In this document: positions 34,696 through 45,847 of the stretch, piece by piece | Layout: each line of letters begins with the position of its first letter | How positions within the stretch are numbered: the stretch's first letter is position 1 | DNA from: Loripinus fragilis | Lineage: Eukaryota; Mollusca; Bivalvia; Lucinida; Lucinidae | DNA length: 64,000 nucleotides | Assembly (NCBI GenBank): GCA_964019695.1 | Contig: OZ026515.1 | Coordinates: 133,322,849-133,386,848, forward strand | Direction: 5' to 3' | Notes under the pieces: generated by a model | The model's input: only the letters and a program-made list of their open reading frames with translations | Database searches by the model: none | Told to the model about the DNA's origin: nothing | Made by a program: the position numbers and the translations under genes

Positions 34696-35533
34696 ACAAA
34701 TGATGGATTCTTTTTCTTGGTTACTTTTCAATTACACATTTGTATTCTAACATAAATTCCGAGATGTTTTTGAATACTTTGAAAAGCGAAATTACACGAT
34801 GACGTCACATTAACATAACAATGACGTCGCTTAGCGTCCATGTAGATGAGCTCCATATAACCAATGCACAGCCCACACGTGGTTGCCTGGGTAAGATAAT
34901 ATGGGTAAAAGAATGTTTTATCCCAGAATAAAATTCGGTCGTGCAAGAAATAACAGTATGAGGCGGCACATTAGAGTTTAATAAAAATGGTGACGGCAAG
35001 AGACAAATGCTCTCACATTTGCAAAGTATGGGTATAGATGAAGCTTCCAATCCCTGGATGGCTTTGCATGCAAGTTCAAAGGGTGACCATAAGCATATGC
35101 GATAAGTACCATAATCTCTCATTGACTTGCTCAAACAAAGGGTGTTTTTGTTATAATTAAACGAATTCTGAAACCTTAAAATAACTACCTTTCATTGTTT
35201 TTTTAATACTTTAATAGGTTCGAATTGAAGAGGGTTTGTTCTTATTTGTTTTCTTATTACTTGCTATTAGATAAAATGTGAGGAAAAACAGTTGTCTAAA
35301 TAAAGTTGCCCTTTTAAGTCCCCACAACATAACTTTTGATAAATATAAATGAATATATGTTTGTTTTGTAAAAACTTATGAAGAGTTCAACTGTTTTAGA
35401 GTCCACGTTCGCCATTTAAAACAATGTTTTCAACAATATGTAATCAAAAACTTGGCACTGTTACTGGTGCACATTTAAATACGTTCATTTTTAAATTCCG
35501 CCTATCCTATGTAAGTATTTTAAATCTATTTAG

Positions 35534-35664
35534 ATAGGAAGTGTGGCATCATCTGCTGGCGAACATTTGTTCAAACTGAATGCAGCAAAATGGAAGAATA
35601 TCATCGGAACGGAAGTTGAGTCCAGATGTGGGAACCAACCGATCTGCAAAGCATGTTTCCAAAG
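35534..35664 (+). CDS. Receptor exon 7: end of VFT2 and second cysteine motif
   Basis: Between ATCTATTTAG and GTAAGA; in phase 0, out phase 2. Residues 975-1017 start IGSVASSAGEHLFKLNAAKW, like the last VFT strand of mGluR. They end with C1006-x5-C1012-x2-C1015, the same spacing as the linker after VFT1. No further cysteine-rich domain follows. Confidence 0.85.
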
Positions 35665-35689
35665 GTAAGATGATTTAATAAAAGGGGAC

Positions 35690-36262
35690 GTTTTTGGATT
35701 ATTCATCTAAACTAATAAGAAAAAATAAAAATGTATCGAGTTTGCTCTTCAGACTGGCTAAATACTTAATACTTAAGTCCGACTCCCGACTTTGCCTATT
35801 TTACAAGATCATATATGGTCTTGTAGCCATTGACATGCCTCAATATGTTGTTCACCCATTGAGAACTCCCAGGAATTCACACACCCTTGGTTTCCGTCAA
35901 ATTCAATCCACTGTACATTACTACAACTACTCATTTTATCCCCTCTCAATCGTGCAATGGAACCGACTGCCAGCACACATAGCACTTCTGCCAATCTTTG
36001 AATCATTTAAGAGGTCAGTGTTCACAGTCAGTCACCCAATGCCGTAAATGTCAGCGTACTGTTTTTAAATTTTTTAGCCTATCACTGTCAGCCGGTTTCT
36101 GACTTTTAACATTTTAACCCTATCATCTTTTATTACACTCCAACTAACAATTTTAATGGGAACTTTTATTTTTAAAAGCATTTTCCACAAACACTGCACT
36201 GACGCGCACCTGCACGTAATTTTCGAGAGGGGATGATGGCAGAAGAGATAGATAGATAATAC
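35690..36262 (+). mobile_element. Non-LTR retrotransposon 3' fragment in intron 7
   Basis: The frame 35694-36047 encodes SRLCLFYKIIYGLVAIDMPQ, then RTPRNSHTL, SFYPLSIVQWNRLPAHIALL and a terminal stop. The pattern R-L-x-x-F-Y-K-I ... S-F-x-P-x-x-I-x-x-W-N-x-L-P is common at the C terminus of jockey/CR1-like reverse transcriptase proteins. About 200 bp of 3' sequence follows and ends in a GATA tail near 36248-36260. It starts about 25 nt after the exon 7 donor. Confidence 0.65.
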
Positions 36263-36774
36263 TCAAGAGATTGCTCAAATATGACACATTACTTACATGT
36301 ACCCGTTTTGAATTTGTACACAATAGATCAATAGAATTTGCCGACCATGGTCAATTATGTAATTATGCAACACACTTAATTAAAACTGCATTTGGCACAC
36401 GCGTGGATCAAGTCGGGTTGTTTATTGATCAAACAATTGGTGGTTTTAATGGGGATAATTAACGTTGAAAACGGTGGCTTAAAAGCACACTCAGATAAAA
36501 AAGCAAGTTAAAAAAAGATGACCATGACTGCTGTTTTCTTATGAAATGGAATCGACTAAGGCATTGTACAATACACTAAAATTGAGTAGCAGGACCAGAT
36601 TTTTGTGAACAGTTATGAGTTTTATTGACCTATCCGTTGTCGAGATAAACTTTGTGTAATTGCAATAATATATACCGGGACCGTGTCATCGGGTCGTGAT
36701 AAGTGATAGTATTGAGTTATGCATAGTTGAATTAACGAGAGTCGACTGTATATGGTACTGAACCTGCACACATG

Positions 36775-37790
36775 CCTGTTAAAGAGATTCTGAGCCAGCA
36801 GTCATGTGTGTTAGTTACTGTTGCACTGGATCAGCTGGTATGTATGTTCAAGTTACACTCGGTCAGTGTGCATGTCTGTTCTACTTGGACCAAACCAGCA
36901 GCCCAGCCATCATAGCCACAGGGTCAGCAGACATATGTACCATTCTGCATGTTTGACAATGTGGCACAGAACCAGCACACATGTCTGGAACCTAGCATTT
37001 CTTTCTGTAACAGCTTCAAGGGACTAGCAGGCCTGTTAGAGTACCCATGTTTTAAACGTTGCTCTTAACCAGCAGGCATCTTTTTATTACATTTGCATCC
37101 TACCACCTGGCACGTCAGTTACAATTAAAGCTGCATAGTCTGTAACTTTTCATATTTTAATTTTAGAAATAAAGTTTCTATTTTTCAAGAATACAGTAAA
37201 AATACTCAAATTCCGGTTAACATTTAACCATTTTCGTAAATCTTAACAAATTACCACTATCAAAACAACAGCATTCATGTTAAAAATCAACTGTCTAGAA
37301 TTATGGAGGGACGTAAATAATTACAAATAAGAGAAAACCATCTATTTTTTTAAATAAGATAATTCACTTTTCCTTGCAGTTTTCAGCTGTACTGAACATA
37401 TTTTTTGTGAAAACATAACTTAATTCTATTTTTACGAATAATTCAAAAAGAAAATATTTTTTTTTCGAAAAATATTCATATTAACAGATCTAGTCACTTT
37501 AAATTCAGCCAGCATGTATGTCTGTTAGAGTTGCATCTCACCAGCAGATATGGTTGAATCAGTTTAAACTGACTTGCAAGTACATCTGTTGTTGTTGGGC
37601 TGAACCAGCAGGTATATATGTTACACTTGCCTCAGATCCGCAGTTATGTCCCTATCCTCGTATCCAACCAACAGGATGGAAAATACACTTCCACCAGACC
37701 ATCAGCCATGTTTGTTACAGTTGCACCTGACCAGCAGTCATGTCTTTATAAGTTGCATAATATCAGCATACATGTCTGTTACAGTTTCAT
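36775..37790 (+). repeat. Degenerate tandem repeat, about 36-bp unit
   Basis: ACCAGCAGNCATGTCTGTTA with AGTTGCAC recurs many times at 36785-37075 and again at 37505-37790. Unrelated AT-rich sequence (about 37090-37500) separates the two blocks. The small open frames across it are by-products. Confidence 0.6.
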
Positions 37791-37799
37791 AAACAAAAG

Positions 37800-39108
37800 A
37801 AAAAAACTTTAAAATCAAGTTCCAGGTCATTCTGGTTTTCTACTGTACTAAGTCGATTGAGTCTGTTATGTAGTGGTAGAATGACCTTTGCAATCATACA
37901 ACATCCAGCTGTATACCTTTCTGGGTGCAAGGCTTAGCATTTATCCTACCTATCTATCATCATATTTGGTTTCTTTTTTGATTTCAGCTGAGTTGAGCAT
38001 GACATTTTTCCCAACCTCGGCGCCTGGTCAGTGATTTTCAGAGAAGAATGGTTCTAAATATTTCATAAGAATAAGTCATACCTCACACCTGGTGGCCATT
38101 GTTTTGATGGATCAAATTTGCTAAAGCAATCTCTTTTTAGGGTCAACTAGAAACATTTTTAGTGTATTTTAAGGTTGACCATTGATTTTGGGGATAAAGA
38201 TGCTAAAAAGCAATTAGTGTAAAGCCAGGTAACTTCGGACATCAGGTAAATTCGGACTTACATTTGTCTCATCAGACCCTCTCATCAGGATTTTCACTGT
38301 TTGCTTAGTAAATTTATTTTTTCATTCCAATAAATAAAATATGAAGTAAACAAGGTCGCTTTTCAAAATTACATGATGTTCGAAGTTACCTGACTTTACC
38401 CTAATTATAAAGGCTTACAAGAGAAAACAACTACGTTACTGTTGGCCAAATTTTTATGGATCAAATTCATTATAGCTATGTTCATAGATGTTTCCTGCCA
38501 TTGTGATTTTAATTCTGGTCAATAATTTCAGAGAAAAGAGGTTTCCTAAACCACAATAAGCCTTCCCCTGGCAGCGATGTTTTAGGTGGAAGGTCACCCA
38601 TATTGAACAATTCCGACCAATGGGTGCTCTATTTAGCCAATTGTTTCAGTGGAATTTTAATGTAAAGCCAAATAAAGGAAATCAGCCACCATTGGCGTAG
38701 CTCCCATTACGCAGTTACCCAAGTGCTTAATAAAAATAGTAGCATTCAAAGGAGGTCACCATATGTGGTAAAAGTGACGTTCCATATAATAAGGAACTGC
38801 TCTTAACGGATAGAACTCGCTCCCTCTATGAGCTAATTCTTTGCTTTAATAGAAGTTCCTTTTTTGGAAAGGGATGCGATTGAAAAGAATCGCTGCTTGA
38901 TCCAGTAATCATCATTTGGTGTGTGTAGCTTTTTCAGCGTTCTGGCTACGCCATTGGCCACGAATCTGTGACCGCCATATTTTTGATGGATTGAACTCAT
39001 TCTGCTTTTATTGAGCTATTCATGTGAATTATGAGACGATTTTTTAAATGTTTTTATCCGTCACTTTATGGCAACTAAACCAGTATCATTATACCATTAC
39101 AAAACATA
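37800..39108. other. Intron 7, repeat-like but unclassified
   Basis: ACTCCCATTACGCAGTTACGC at 33263 recurs diverged at 38697. TTTTGATGGATCAAAT-like words recur near 38113 and 38980. No coding signal. Confidence 0.35.
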
Positions 39109-39465
39109 GAGGATCTTACATGAAAGCTCATGTTTTATTGAATTTATTAAAGGAGTTGGGGAAAAGAGATACAGTTCGAGGCTTGCCGAACATCTATCTC
39201 TTTTTCGCAACGAGTCTAATGAATTCAATAATACAAGAGCACGTATGTTAGATTCTATTTATCATATGACATTAAGATTACTTTGAAATATCATTTCTGC
39301 CGTGAAAACGTTATAATTTTGTAATTACATGTTATGTACGCAACGTTGTTATCGACGTCATAAAGCTTCCCGAAAATCTATAAACCGCTAGTGGTTTATT
39401 GATTTAATTGCATGGCGTTATTTCACTTCGAGACGCGACGTCACATGATAAATATAATTTAACTT
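39109..39465. mobile_element. MITE with nested hairpin, copy 2
   Basis: The inverted counterpart of 30230-30577: GAGGATCTTACATG at the start, a hairpin to about 39257, then AAACCGCTAGTGGTTTATTG and ACGTCACATGATAAATATA. Confidence 0.65.
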
Positions 39466-39505
39466 TGGTGGAAACTTACACTTACCTTCATGCTGCAACA
39501 GTTAT

Positions 39506-40375
39506 TATTATATAACTAAGAAAAAAGACTGAATTTCATTGGTTTAGAGCGCTCACGTGGCCAGTCAATATATTGTCATATTCACTGGCTTGCGCGCGCT
39601 TGCCAGTGTATATTAGTTTCTAAAATTAGACTCCTTGCTGTTTTTTCCGTTCTGGTTCTGCTTTTCTAAAGCGTGGCTAATGATCATATCGTAGATGCTG
39701 AGAACGCAACAAATCACGCACTGGAGCTGATCTATTTCGATTTTAATGCACAATAAACGGCGAAAACAAATTTGAAGTCTTCAGCTTCTTCCAACTTTCA
39801 GCCTTTGCACTGAAGAACTCCCGCCAATACTTAGACCATGTCGCATACGTTTACATGTATTCGTAACGTCTTTCAAGCGTAAAAACGACGTTACACCGTC
39901 TAACGCCATGAATGACGTCATTTACCAGTAACAAATGACGTCAGCTATCACACATTTTCCCTGCGCTTTCAAAGCTGTGAATTATTGTTTGGCATATCAC
40001 ACTTATTTTATCATTGGCTCTACATGCGATATGTGTTAGAATTCTTGTTTGTAAATGTTGAATGATGACACTCATGCACAACATATATGCAATAGTAAAA
40101 GGGTGGTCTTATTTAGGGTTGCACTGTTTCTGCTAAATGCTTGTCTGTCCCAAAACTTGTATATAAGTTCAGTATTTTTTTCCAGGTGCAATAACACCTG
40201 TACATCTTTCTCTAAATGTTATATAATAAAACAGTTATTGACTAATGAGGCATTGGATATGATGTGATATCGACCAGAGAATACCAATATTGACCTCGGC
40301 TTCGCCTCGGTCAATATTGGTATTATCTGGTCGATATCACATCATATCCAATGCCTCATTAGTCAATAATTGTAT
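39506..40375 (+). repeat. Tandem duplication, unit 1
   Basis: Opens near GAATTTCATTGGTTTAGAGC and runs to a long hairpin (about 40223-40375). The arms contain TCGACCAGAGAATACCAATA and the loop is CTCGGCTTCGCCTCGG. Unit 2 follows directly. Confidence 0.8.
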
Positions 40376-41226
40376 AATATTATATAACTAAGTAAAATGA
40401 CCGATTTTCATTGGCTTAGAGCGCTCACGTGGCCAGTCTATATATTGTCATATTCACTGGCTGGCGCGCGCTTGCCGGTGAATATTAGTTACTAAAATTA
40501 GACTCATTGTGTTTTTTTTTCCGCACCAGTTCTGTTTTTCTAAAGCGTCGCTAATTGTCGTATCTTAGTTGCCTAGAACGCAACAAATCACGCACTGGAG
40601 CTGATCTATTTCGATTTTATTGCACAATAAACGACGAAAACAAATTTGAAGTCTTCAGCTGCTTACTTTCCAGCTTTGCACTGATGAATTCCCGCTAATA
40701 CTTAGACCACGTCGCATACGTTTACATGTATTTGTAACGTCTTTCAAGTGTAAAAACGACGTTACACCGTCTAACGCCACGAATGACGTCATTTTCCAGT
40801 AACAAATGACGTCAGCTATCACACATTTTCCCTGCGCTTTCAAAGCTGTGAATTATCACATTATTTTTACATTGGCTTTACAGGCGAGGCGTGTTAGAAT
40901 TCTTGTTAGTAAATGTTGAATGATGACACTCATGTACAACATATATAAAATAGTAAACAGTAGGTCTGCACTGTTGTTGCTTAATGCTTGACTGTCCCAA
41001 AACTTGTATATAATTTCAGTATTTTTTTCCAGGTGCAATGATACCTGTGCATCTTTCTCTAAATGTTATATAATAAAAACAGTTATTGACTAATGAGACA
41101 TTGGATATGATGTGATATTGACCAGAGAATACCAATATTGACCTCGGCTTCGCCTTGGTCAATATTGGTATTCTCTGGTCGATATCACATCATATCCAAT
41201 GCCTCATTAGTCAATAATTGTATAAT
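40376..41226 (+). repeat. Tandem duplication, unit 2
   Basis: About 90% similar to unit 1 by eye. It shares GCGCTCACGTGGCCAGTC, AACGCAACAAATCACGCACT and GAATGACGTCATTTNCCAGT, and ends in the same hairpin (about 41083-41226). It ends 120 nt before exon 8. Confidence 0.8.
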
Positions 41227-41346
41227 ATTGTTAGGCTAATACATCTAATTACAAAAAGACTTGCATCTTAAGACGCCAGTGAATGCGTCCGACTTTCCCG
41301 GTGTCCGCATTAACCAACTCAGCCCCTAATCTTATATTTCTTTTAG

Positions 41347-41486
41347 CAAACTGGAGATGCCAAAGCCAGCATCAAGAGTTTCAGATGTGTACGTTATAGT
41401 CATAGCTATATTAGGAGTTCTATGTTTGGTGTTTGTCGGAATACAGATCTGGACTGGTTACAGATATGGATGTTGTATAAAACTAG
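41347..41486 (+). CDS. Receptor exon 8: juxtamembrane and single transmembrane helix
   Basis: Between TTTCTTTTAG and GTATAG; in phase 2, out phase 1. Residues 1018-1064: a short proline-containing stalk (KLEMPKPASRVSD), then one hydrophobic helix VYVIVIAILGVLCLVFVGIQ (about 1032-1053), then WTGYRYGCCIKL. The CC pair just inside the membrane is a possible palmitoylation site. The charged flank fits N-terminus outside. Only one helix is encoded here and none in exon 9. Confidence 0.85.
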
Positions 41487-41835
41487 GTATAGTATTTAGA
41501 TTAAAATTTGCACTTACTTGTATATACCGTATTCGACCTACTAAGCATACATGGTCATATAAGCACAAGGGTTGTTAACTCTATATGAAATTCTAATTGC
41601 CAATCTTAAAAGAAAACCCACAAACTCAACTGAAGCAACAGCAAACGAAAATATGTTATAACGAAAGCATCGCCAGACAAAACCATAATTATGTCTCCCC
41701 CCTCAGGGTCGGAAGACATATTGTTTTCCCAGTGCGTGCGTCTGTCTGTCCCTCTATGTCTGTCTGACTGCCCATCACAAATTGTGTCCAATCTTGTGAA
41801 CGCAACTCTTCCCACAATTTTATCTCAGCTGATCA

Positions 41836-42092
41836 GGGCCCGGAATTACAATGCCTCCTTAAAGTTAAGCAAGACGTAAGTTAAGTATTGATAATTCAAC
41901 ATGCTACATTAACTGCTAAATGAATTGCCTTGATCGAGGTGGTAATTGTGGTCAAAGATATCATTGTGATCTACAGAAAAAATGAAACAATTTTAATTTT
42001 AATCATTTTAAACGTTATTTTTCGATTCCTGAAAAATCAATACTTAACTTAAGTCTTCCTTAACTTTTAGGAGGCATTGTAATTCCGGACCC
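41836..42092. mobile_element. GGGCCCGGAATTACAATGCC MITE, copy 2
   Basis: The same terminal inverted repeats as 13168-13411, with GGGCCCGGAATTACAATGCC at the left and GGAGGCATTGTAATTCCGG at the right. It occupies over a third of intron 8 and ends about 103 nt before the last exon. Confidence 0.8.
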
Positions 42093-42195
42093 TGAGGCTT
42101 TGACAGTGTTGAAAATCTCATGTATTGACGTTTGGCTTGCGGACTATAGTAGCCTACTTTTACGTATGTATTGGGTATTTGCTTTGTTTTGACAG

Positions 42196-43058
42196 AAAAT
42201 GGGAAAGTGAAAGCAAACTGCTGTATCCAGACTAGTATTTATGAACGTACATATCGACCCGATGGGAGTGAGGACCAAGAGATGGGCCATTATGACATCA
42301 TAAGGAACACCGGCCCTTATCATGGAAACAATGAACTAATTCAATCGGATTCTGATATAGGGCAAATATACACACATGGCGCATACTCAACAAATGTGAA
42401 ACGTCCTCTCGACCACTCCGTAAGTACAAGGGAAAGAGGTAATGGTACAGGAGAATCATCAGCGAGTGGAAGCTTTATCTCAAAACGTTCCGTTCAAACA
42501 TCTATGGGGGATGCGAATGAATACATTAAACCTTCAGATTCCCTACCTGAACTTGACATTATAAAAGAAGACGCCATGCCTCCATTACCATCTTCAAAAG
42601 ACATTGGTCATGTCCGTGAAGATGATGCCATACATGAAAATGCAGATGCTAAGAGTATTGGCATTATAAAAGAAGATGCCATGCCCCTGTTATTATCTTC
42701 AAAAGACACCGGTCATGTCCGTGAAGATGATGCCATACATGAAAATGCAGATGCTAAGAGTATTGGCATTATAAAAGAAGATGCAATGCCTCCGTTACCA
42801 TCTTCAAAAGACACTGCTCATGTCCGTGAACATGGTGCCATAAATGAAAATGCAGATGCTAGTAGGACTGATTCGTTATCAGATGACACAGACAAAAATG
42901 ATTACATGAGACCACTTGTTTCTAAATGCAACAGTATTAATGAAGAAGAGTCTAAATGCCGTAGTGATGATGACGATTCTAAATGCAGTTCTAATTTTAA
43001 AGAGGACTTAAAACACACTACTATGGATATTGAACAGGATTCTGAACATAATAAGTGA
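42196..43058 (+). CDS. Receptor exon 9: cytoplasmic tail with 35-residue repeats
   Basis: Follows TTTTGACAG, phase 1. It encodes residues 1065-1351 and the stop TGA. After NCCIQTSIYERTYRPDG and HYDIIRN come EYIKP (Y1174) and, near the end, DYMRP (Y1301). Both are YxxP, the form favoured by Crk-type SH2 domains when phosphorylated. Three 105-bp tandem repeats start at 42558, 42663 and 42768. They encode IIKEDAMPPLPSSKD, then HVREDDAIHENADAKS. PPLP is intact in repeats 1 and 3 and is PLLL in repeat 2. The tail is acidic, serine-rich and probably disordered. No kinase or cyclase domain is present. Confidence 0.85.
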
Positions 43059-43640
43059 CCTTGACATTTGAATATGGGCCTGGGAATGAGATATTGGTAC
43101 TTATTGCATCTTCTAGCAGCGAAGTCTCAGACGAGTCTGCGCATATGCCCAGACTCACCAGAGCCTTCAATGCTTGCATATACAAGGAATGGATGTGGAA
43201 GAAGTCTCAAGCCCAAATTTAGGCGTCTAGTTTCACTGGATACATCCGCAAGGGTGATAAAAGAAGCCTTTTGCGCATATGTGGTAAGGACCAAAATCTC
43301 ATGTGCTAGACAAAGTGATGTTTCAATATGCTTCTAAACAAATCAGTGATAATCACCAGCACTCTAAATATAATATTGCTATTAATGATCTAGATAAATT
43401 GACAATGGTTCTGAATGCACTAGTGATATTGATGAGGGCTTAGGGACCTTGTGAATTTGGTAAGAACTCCAATTGTACTAGTGATATTGATGACAAGTCA
43501 GTATCTTGATTGCACTACTAGTAATTTTGTTCTAGGCACATTTCAACTTAAAATTTTCAAGAGGATTCTAAACGAATCTGGCATACTATGCAGATATTTG
43601 AACGCACACAACTTTTAACACCTTGGTTGTATTTGGTGAG
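43059..43640. other. 3' flank of the receptor gene
   Basis: No AATAAA or ATTAAA was found in the first 600 bp, so the polyadenylation site is not assigned. Degenerate tandem phrases such as CTAGTGATATTGATGA recur near 43420 and 43480 and resemble worn tail-like repeats. The short frame 43068-43337 has no recognised relative. Confidence 0.4.
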
Positions 43641-43751
43641 GAAACTGAATACTGTTCTTTGTGTCATTTCTAGTTTGATAATTATCTCACCGAGGAAGAG
43701 AGTGCTGGTCGCTTTTTATGACTTTCTTTTTTGTTGTTGTTGTTGTTGTTG

Positions 43752-43790
<39 letters not shown>

Positions 43791-43858
43791 ACTGTTAAAT
43801 TTCGCTTCCTCATGGTATCATAGGCAGGTCTGCATTTATGACATGCACATTTGATGGC
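43641..43858 (+). repeat. Possible Naiad terminal-repeat fragment with GTT/GT microsatellite
   Basis: GTGTCATTTCTAGTTTGATA and GAGGAAGAGAGTGCTGGTCG resemble the Naiad 3' terminal region. A (GTT)n run, then a (GT)n run, fill 43732-43788. The open frame rich in alternating V and C across it is a microsatellite artefact. Confidence 0.5.
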
Positions 43859-44504
43859 CATATTCAACTGCTTTTTACCATTTGTTATAGGGAATCCCCT
43901 AAACGATTATTTTTGCAAACAGTTGATGCTGCATTTCATCAGAGTCCAGGCTATTGGTAAAGGTAAATAAGAGGACCCATGGGCCTTGGATTGCTCATCT
44001 GACTGGTGTAAACGAGAGCATGTTGAGTCTAATGCCTTAAATAGTTGGAAACTAAATATTTTAAAAATTATTGATGGTAGAATTTCATTTTAATGCAACA
44101 ATTTAGATCTTCTACCACTTAAACCTAAATTCACTTTTAGACACTTGAAGAAAGGGATCCAGGAATTCCATAGGAGGTAAGGCTGCTAACATTGTTGTGG
44201 TCGTTTGAAAAGGATACTATATTAACACCCTAAAACAAGAACTTAGCGCTGCAAAAACATATGAGAATAACAGGCTTGATAAGACGTCTATCGTTGATAG
44301 GTGTCGATGCCATACGGCAGCTAAGTTTGGGCTGTTTGTTGATGAGGACCATAGCAGGCTTCCTACGTTATACTGGTTATCTTAACTTCATAAACGGCCC
44401 TATAAGTCACGTTTTATTGCTAATTCTAGTGCATGTACAACTCCTGAGTTGTCTATTCTTTTGACTTCTCGACTCACTGCGATTAAAAACCATGTCATTA
44501 AATA

Positions 44505-45808
44505 CGAGGGATGATCCTAAAGTTCTGATCCTGGCGCGATATCTCTGTAACCAGTAATGCGACATGCCTGAAAATTGCACCAAATACAAATACATTCTTT
44601 GTTTATACACTGCTCTGACAAGTTTTGTGTAACTTGAAGGAGCGACCAGAAATCTACCCCGAAACAGCCATACCCTAAATGCACTGACCTATCAAGCAGA
44701 CTGTGCATATTTGAGACCTCACAATTCAGACAAGAGCAGTCTAGCAATTTGTGTTCATGGCTGCTCAATGTTCATCCGTAAGCCACTTTGTCCTGTAAAT
44801 ATGGTGAACTTTCTATATGATCTCGGTTTTCTAGGCCCTTGAATGTATGGTTATGCAACTGTCAGCTATAATCAAATTTTGGACCATTTGAAGTTTTGAC
44901 CGGCCCAATCTGACGTAACAACAGCTGTATTAAAGGTAAAACTATTTTAATCAAACTTAGATGAACTGACTTCTGTCTGATGCAATATATAAATAGTCGG
45001 TATCGTCGGAGACTGATAGTAACCCACATAAGAAAATTAAACCGAGTCCACAAAATAGGTCAATATTCGGTGGTACACAAATTTGCATGTGCATATCTAA
45101 AAATAAAACCCAATCAATTGTCCCAAGATGCACTATATTGTAAAATGATGCAATATGGGTTTCAATTGAGCACAAAGCATCTGTCTGCAACCAATAACAA
45201 TTTTGAAAAACCTTATTTAAAATCAATCATTTTTTTGGTAAAAAATAAAACTTTTTGAAACTTTTCAATTAAGATTAAGATGTTTTGTAATAAAAAATAA
45301 TATTGGTCTTAAATATTTTGCCGATATTAGGTTCGGCATGTTTTGAGTCCAAATTGACAGACAAAAATTGAATATTCTCCGAAATGAAAATTCTGCAATG
45401 TATTCAAAATGACGTAGTTGTCAATTTCAATGACGTCATTAGAATTGCGTGTTGTGCTTTAAACATTGAATCGACGCAACTTGTCAACATTCTAACATTT
45501 GAATGGATATTATGAGTAACAAAAAGTAGAAATACAATGCAATTTTATTTTGTGGTTTTAAAGATCCCGGGCTTGAAAGATTCAGATTCAAATATTATTA
45601 AAATTCTATAACGCGAAAACAGGCCAGTGGTATGGAGTGGACCATATATAATGTGCTGTAATTATTAAACGAAACAGAACAGCGAGAAAATATTAGCATC
45701 ATTATAAAGGTATCAACTCATTCTTTTGAATGGTACATAGTATGCCTTTCAAAAATATATCTGGACAAAGCTACAAGGTAACGATCAGAACTTTTGGATC
45801 ATCCCTCG
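44505..45808. mobile_element. Mariner-like element, 1304 bp, TA target duplication
   Basis: The ends are CGAGGGATGATCCTAAAGTT and, inverted, CGAGGGATGATCCAAAAGTT, continuing to CTGATC. The flanking TA is duplicated: removing the element and one TA restores the Naiad reading at AAATATTGCACAACAG, as in copy A. About 1.3 kb is the usual length of a full mariner, but I found no transposase frame, so it is decayed or non-autonomous. Confidence 0.85.
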
Positions 45809-45847
45809 TATTGCACAACAGTTTATGAAAGAAATGGTAGAAATATA

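Larger units (their letters stand above)
9222..43058 (+). other. Gene span: tandem Venus-flytrap single-pass receptor
   Basis: Nine exons join into 4056 nt, 1351 codons plus stop: 9222-9480, 12604-12708, 23015-23193, 24924-25847, 30623-31773, 33622-33925, 35534-35664, 41347-41486, 42196-43058. Every junction has GT..AG and matching phase (1,1,0,0,2,0,2,1). Order: signal peptide (1-26), VFT1 (about 27-520), C-x5-C-x2-C (525-534), VFT2 (about 547-1003), C-x5-C-x2-C (1006-1015), one TM helix (about 1032-1053), tail (1054-1351). Both VFTs resemble metabotropic glutamate receptor ectodomains. The nine-cysteine domain and seven helices of those receptors are absent. Eight N-glycosylation sequons fall in the ectodomain. 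The ligand is unknown. The first non-coding exon and promoter were not identified. Confidence 0.85.

Noticed and set aside
35694..36047. An alternative receptor exon after exon 7
   Set aside because: The sequence matches the C-terminal pattern of non-LTR proteins, ends with its own stop and a GATA tail, and has no acceptor in the right phase.
41347..43058. A seven-transmembrane class C GPCR domain
   Set aside because: Only one hydrophobic helix is encoded in exon 8, and exon 9 is hydrophilic to its stop. No later exon in the window encodes helices.
43588..43867. Open frames with alternating Val-Cys or Thr-His
   Set aside because: They translate a (GT)n microsatellite in both directions.
44505..45808. 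An intact mariner transposase
   Set aside because: The length and ends fit, but no frame over about 90 codons and no D-D-D/E landmarks were found.
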